From the NCBI GenBank assembly GCA_934486705.1, contig CAKSQS010000076.1:1-6997 (forward strand): a stretch of DNA of 6,997 bases, given 5' to 3'. The DNA is from an uncultured Eubacteriales bacterium (GTDB lineage: Bacteria > Bacillota > Clostridia > Oscillospirales > Acutalibacteraceae). Within the stretch, counting starts at the first letter, position 1; each line of letters starts with the position of its first letter. The position numbers and the translations under genes are program-made. Below, piece by piece: positions 6,580 through 6,997 of this stretch. The notes under the pieces were generated by a model. It worked only from the letters and a program-made list of their open reading frames with translations. It was not told the origin of the DNA and searched no databases.

Positions 6580-6580
6580 T
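6558..6580 (+). promoter_or_regulatory. TetR-type operator palindrome
   Basis: TACCT (6561-6565) and AGGTA (6571-6575) are perfect inverted arms around TCGGT. Overlapping dyads CTACC/GGTAG (6560-6572) and AACTA/TAGTT (6558-6580) surround it. The site lies between the -35 and -10 boxes, so a bound repressor would block RNA polymerase. TACC/GGTA palindromes in this position are usual for autoregulated TetR-family repressors, and the TetR remnant 30 nt downstream supports that reading. Confidence 0.65.
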
Positions 6581-6610
6581 GCAGTGACACTGATACAGAC
6601 AGGTAGTAGA

Positions 6611-6676
6611 ATAACGGAAAAGAGAAATACAAAACAAGTGATTTTGGAGACGGCGCTGCATCCGTTTTCCGTAAAA
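6611..6676 (+). pseudogene. TetR-family regulator remnant (N-terminal 22 residues)
   Basis: The frame from 6611 reads ITEKRNTKQVILETALHPFS and then VK, which matches the opening of TetR-family repressors (typically M-T-E-K-R..T...IL..AL.LFS.KGY). The first codon is ATA where ATG is expected, 7 nt after AGG in AGGTAG, so the start codon seems lost. The sequence leaves the TetR pattern after FSVK, about 6676, before the helix-turn-helix is complete, and runs in frame into quinone oxidoreductase sequence. A GTG at 6584 keeps the frame open and could start an 88-residue fusion ending at 6850. The product would lack both DNA-binding and ligand domains and is unlikely to be functional. Confidence 0.6.
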
Positions 6677-6997
6677 GTCATCCCGGCGGATGAGGTGCTT
6701 AAAATCGCGCTTTCGCACCAAAACCGCGGGGCTGATTTTTCAAAAATAGTGGTAGGTGTCGAAAGCACGGAGCAGCAGATGCCGTGCATGAAAACTGCAC
6801 TATGGTGGAGGCGGCATCAATGCCCGAGGCTTTCGTTACGGCATATTTAAACATGTTGACGTCGCGATAGACTGCCTCGGCGGTGAGATAATGGGCAAGT
6901 GCATACATTTCCTCACCCACGGCGCGCGCTGGATAATGATAGCGGCTCTCGCAGGGCAGAAAACCGAAATAGACCTTAAAAATATATATGTAAGAAA
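6677..6997 (+). pseudogene. Decayed NAD(P)H-quinone oxidoreductase (PIG3-like), continues past window
   Basis: Conserved blocks of a medium-chain quinone oxidoreductase appear in order but in three frames. Frame 2 (6677-6778) has VIPADEVLKIALSHQNR and KIVVGVEST, matching the family's EVL.KI...NRAD and ILGLEASG. Frame 1 (about 6772-6855) has AVHENCTMVEAASMPEAF and TAYLNM, matching the P.EGL...AAA.PEA..TA stretch. Frame 3 (from 6855 to the right edge) has VDVAIDCLGGE, FLTHGARWIMIAALAGQ and TEIDLKN, matching the V..ILDC.GG...GRW end of the NADPH domain. Missing are the first residues, the segment after NR, the segment before VHENC, a few residues between CTM and VEAAS, and roughly 100 residues of the Rossmann core between LNM and VDV. 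The enzyme cannot be made intact. Family identity comes from recalled human PIG3 (TP53I3) sequence, not from a search. Confidence 0.65.

Noticed and set aside
6584..6850. 88-residue ORF as an intact gene
   Set aside because: Its first third is a TetR start, the rest is out of order with a frameshift relative to quinone oxidoreductase; best explained as a deletion fusion.
6699..6920. Minus-strand 73-residue ORF
   Set aside because: It is the complement of the quinone oxidoreductase blocks and has no recognisable motif or ribosome binding site.

Overview
The window looks like chromosome from a Gram-positive Clostridia-type bacterium (Bacillota), possibly an uncultured gut lineage. This is inferred from purine-rich ribosome binding sites, -35/-10 promoters, heavy lysine and ATA/AAA use mixed with GCG/GGC codons, and the gene families present. 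All convincing genes are on the + strand. No tRNA, rRNA, CRISPR array or complete insertion sequence was seen.

Left end (1-1120): the C-terminal part of a large serine recombinase enters from the left edge (stop at 898-900). Its 3' end overlaps a 49-residue basic ORF (884-1033). A dyad that may act as a terminator follows. This is probably the inner edge of an integrated element, but no attachment core could be defined.

Centre (1121-5615): a good promoter (TTGTTT, 17 nt, TATAAT) drives a compact four-gene operon with gaps of 16 nt, -4 and -4. It encodes a cytidylate kinase-like P-loop protein, a MATE-family transporter, a secreted PIG-L-type deacetylase with a C-terminal membrane anchor, and an FkbM-type methyltransferase with an extra N-terminal Rossmann-like domain. 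A phospho- or nucleotide-linked precursor may be made inside, moved across the membrane, and deacetylated outside, with methylation as a further step. That pathway is inference; the combination is the best candidate here for an uncharacterised system.

Right-centre (5616-6541): an intergenic region holds a dyad plus a third half-site (TCTTACA/TGTAAGA/TGTAAGA), a promoter region and a leader hairpin. It is followed by a monocistronic GNAT acetyltransferase, a 3' UTR hairpin and a strong terminator.

Right end (6542-6997): a near-consensus promoter overlaps a TetR-type palindrome, but the regulator behind it is a remnant: its start codon appears to be ATA and only about 22 residues remain. It is fused to a PIG3-like NAD(P)H-quinone oxidoreductase that survives as conserved blocks spread over three frames. 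The locus looks like a TetR/quinone-reductase pair collapsed by repeated deletions.
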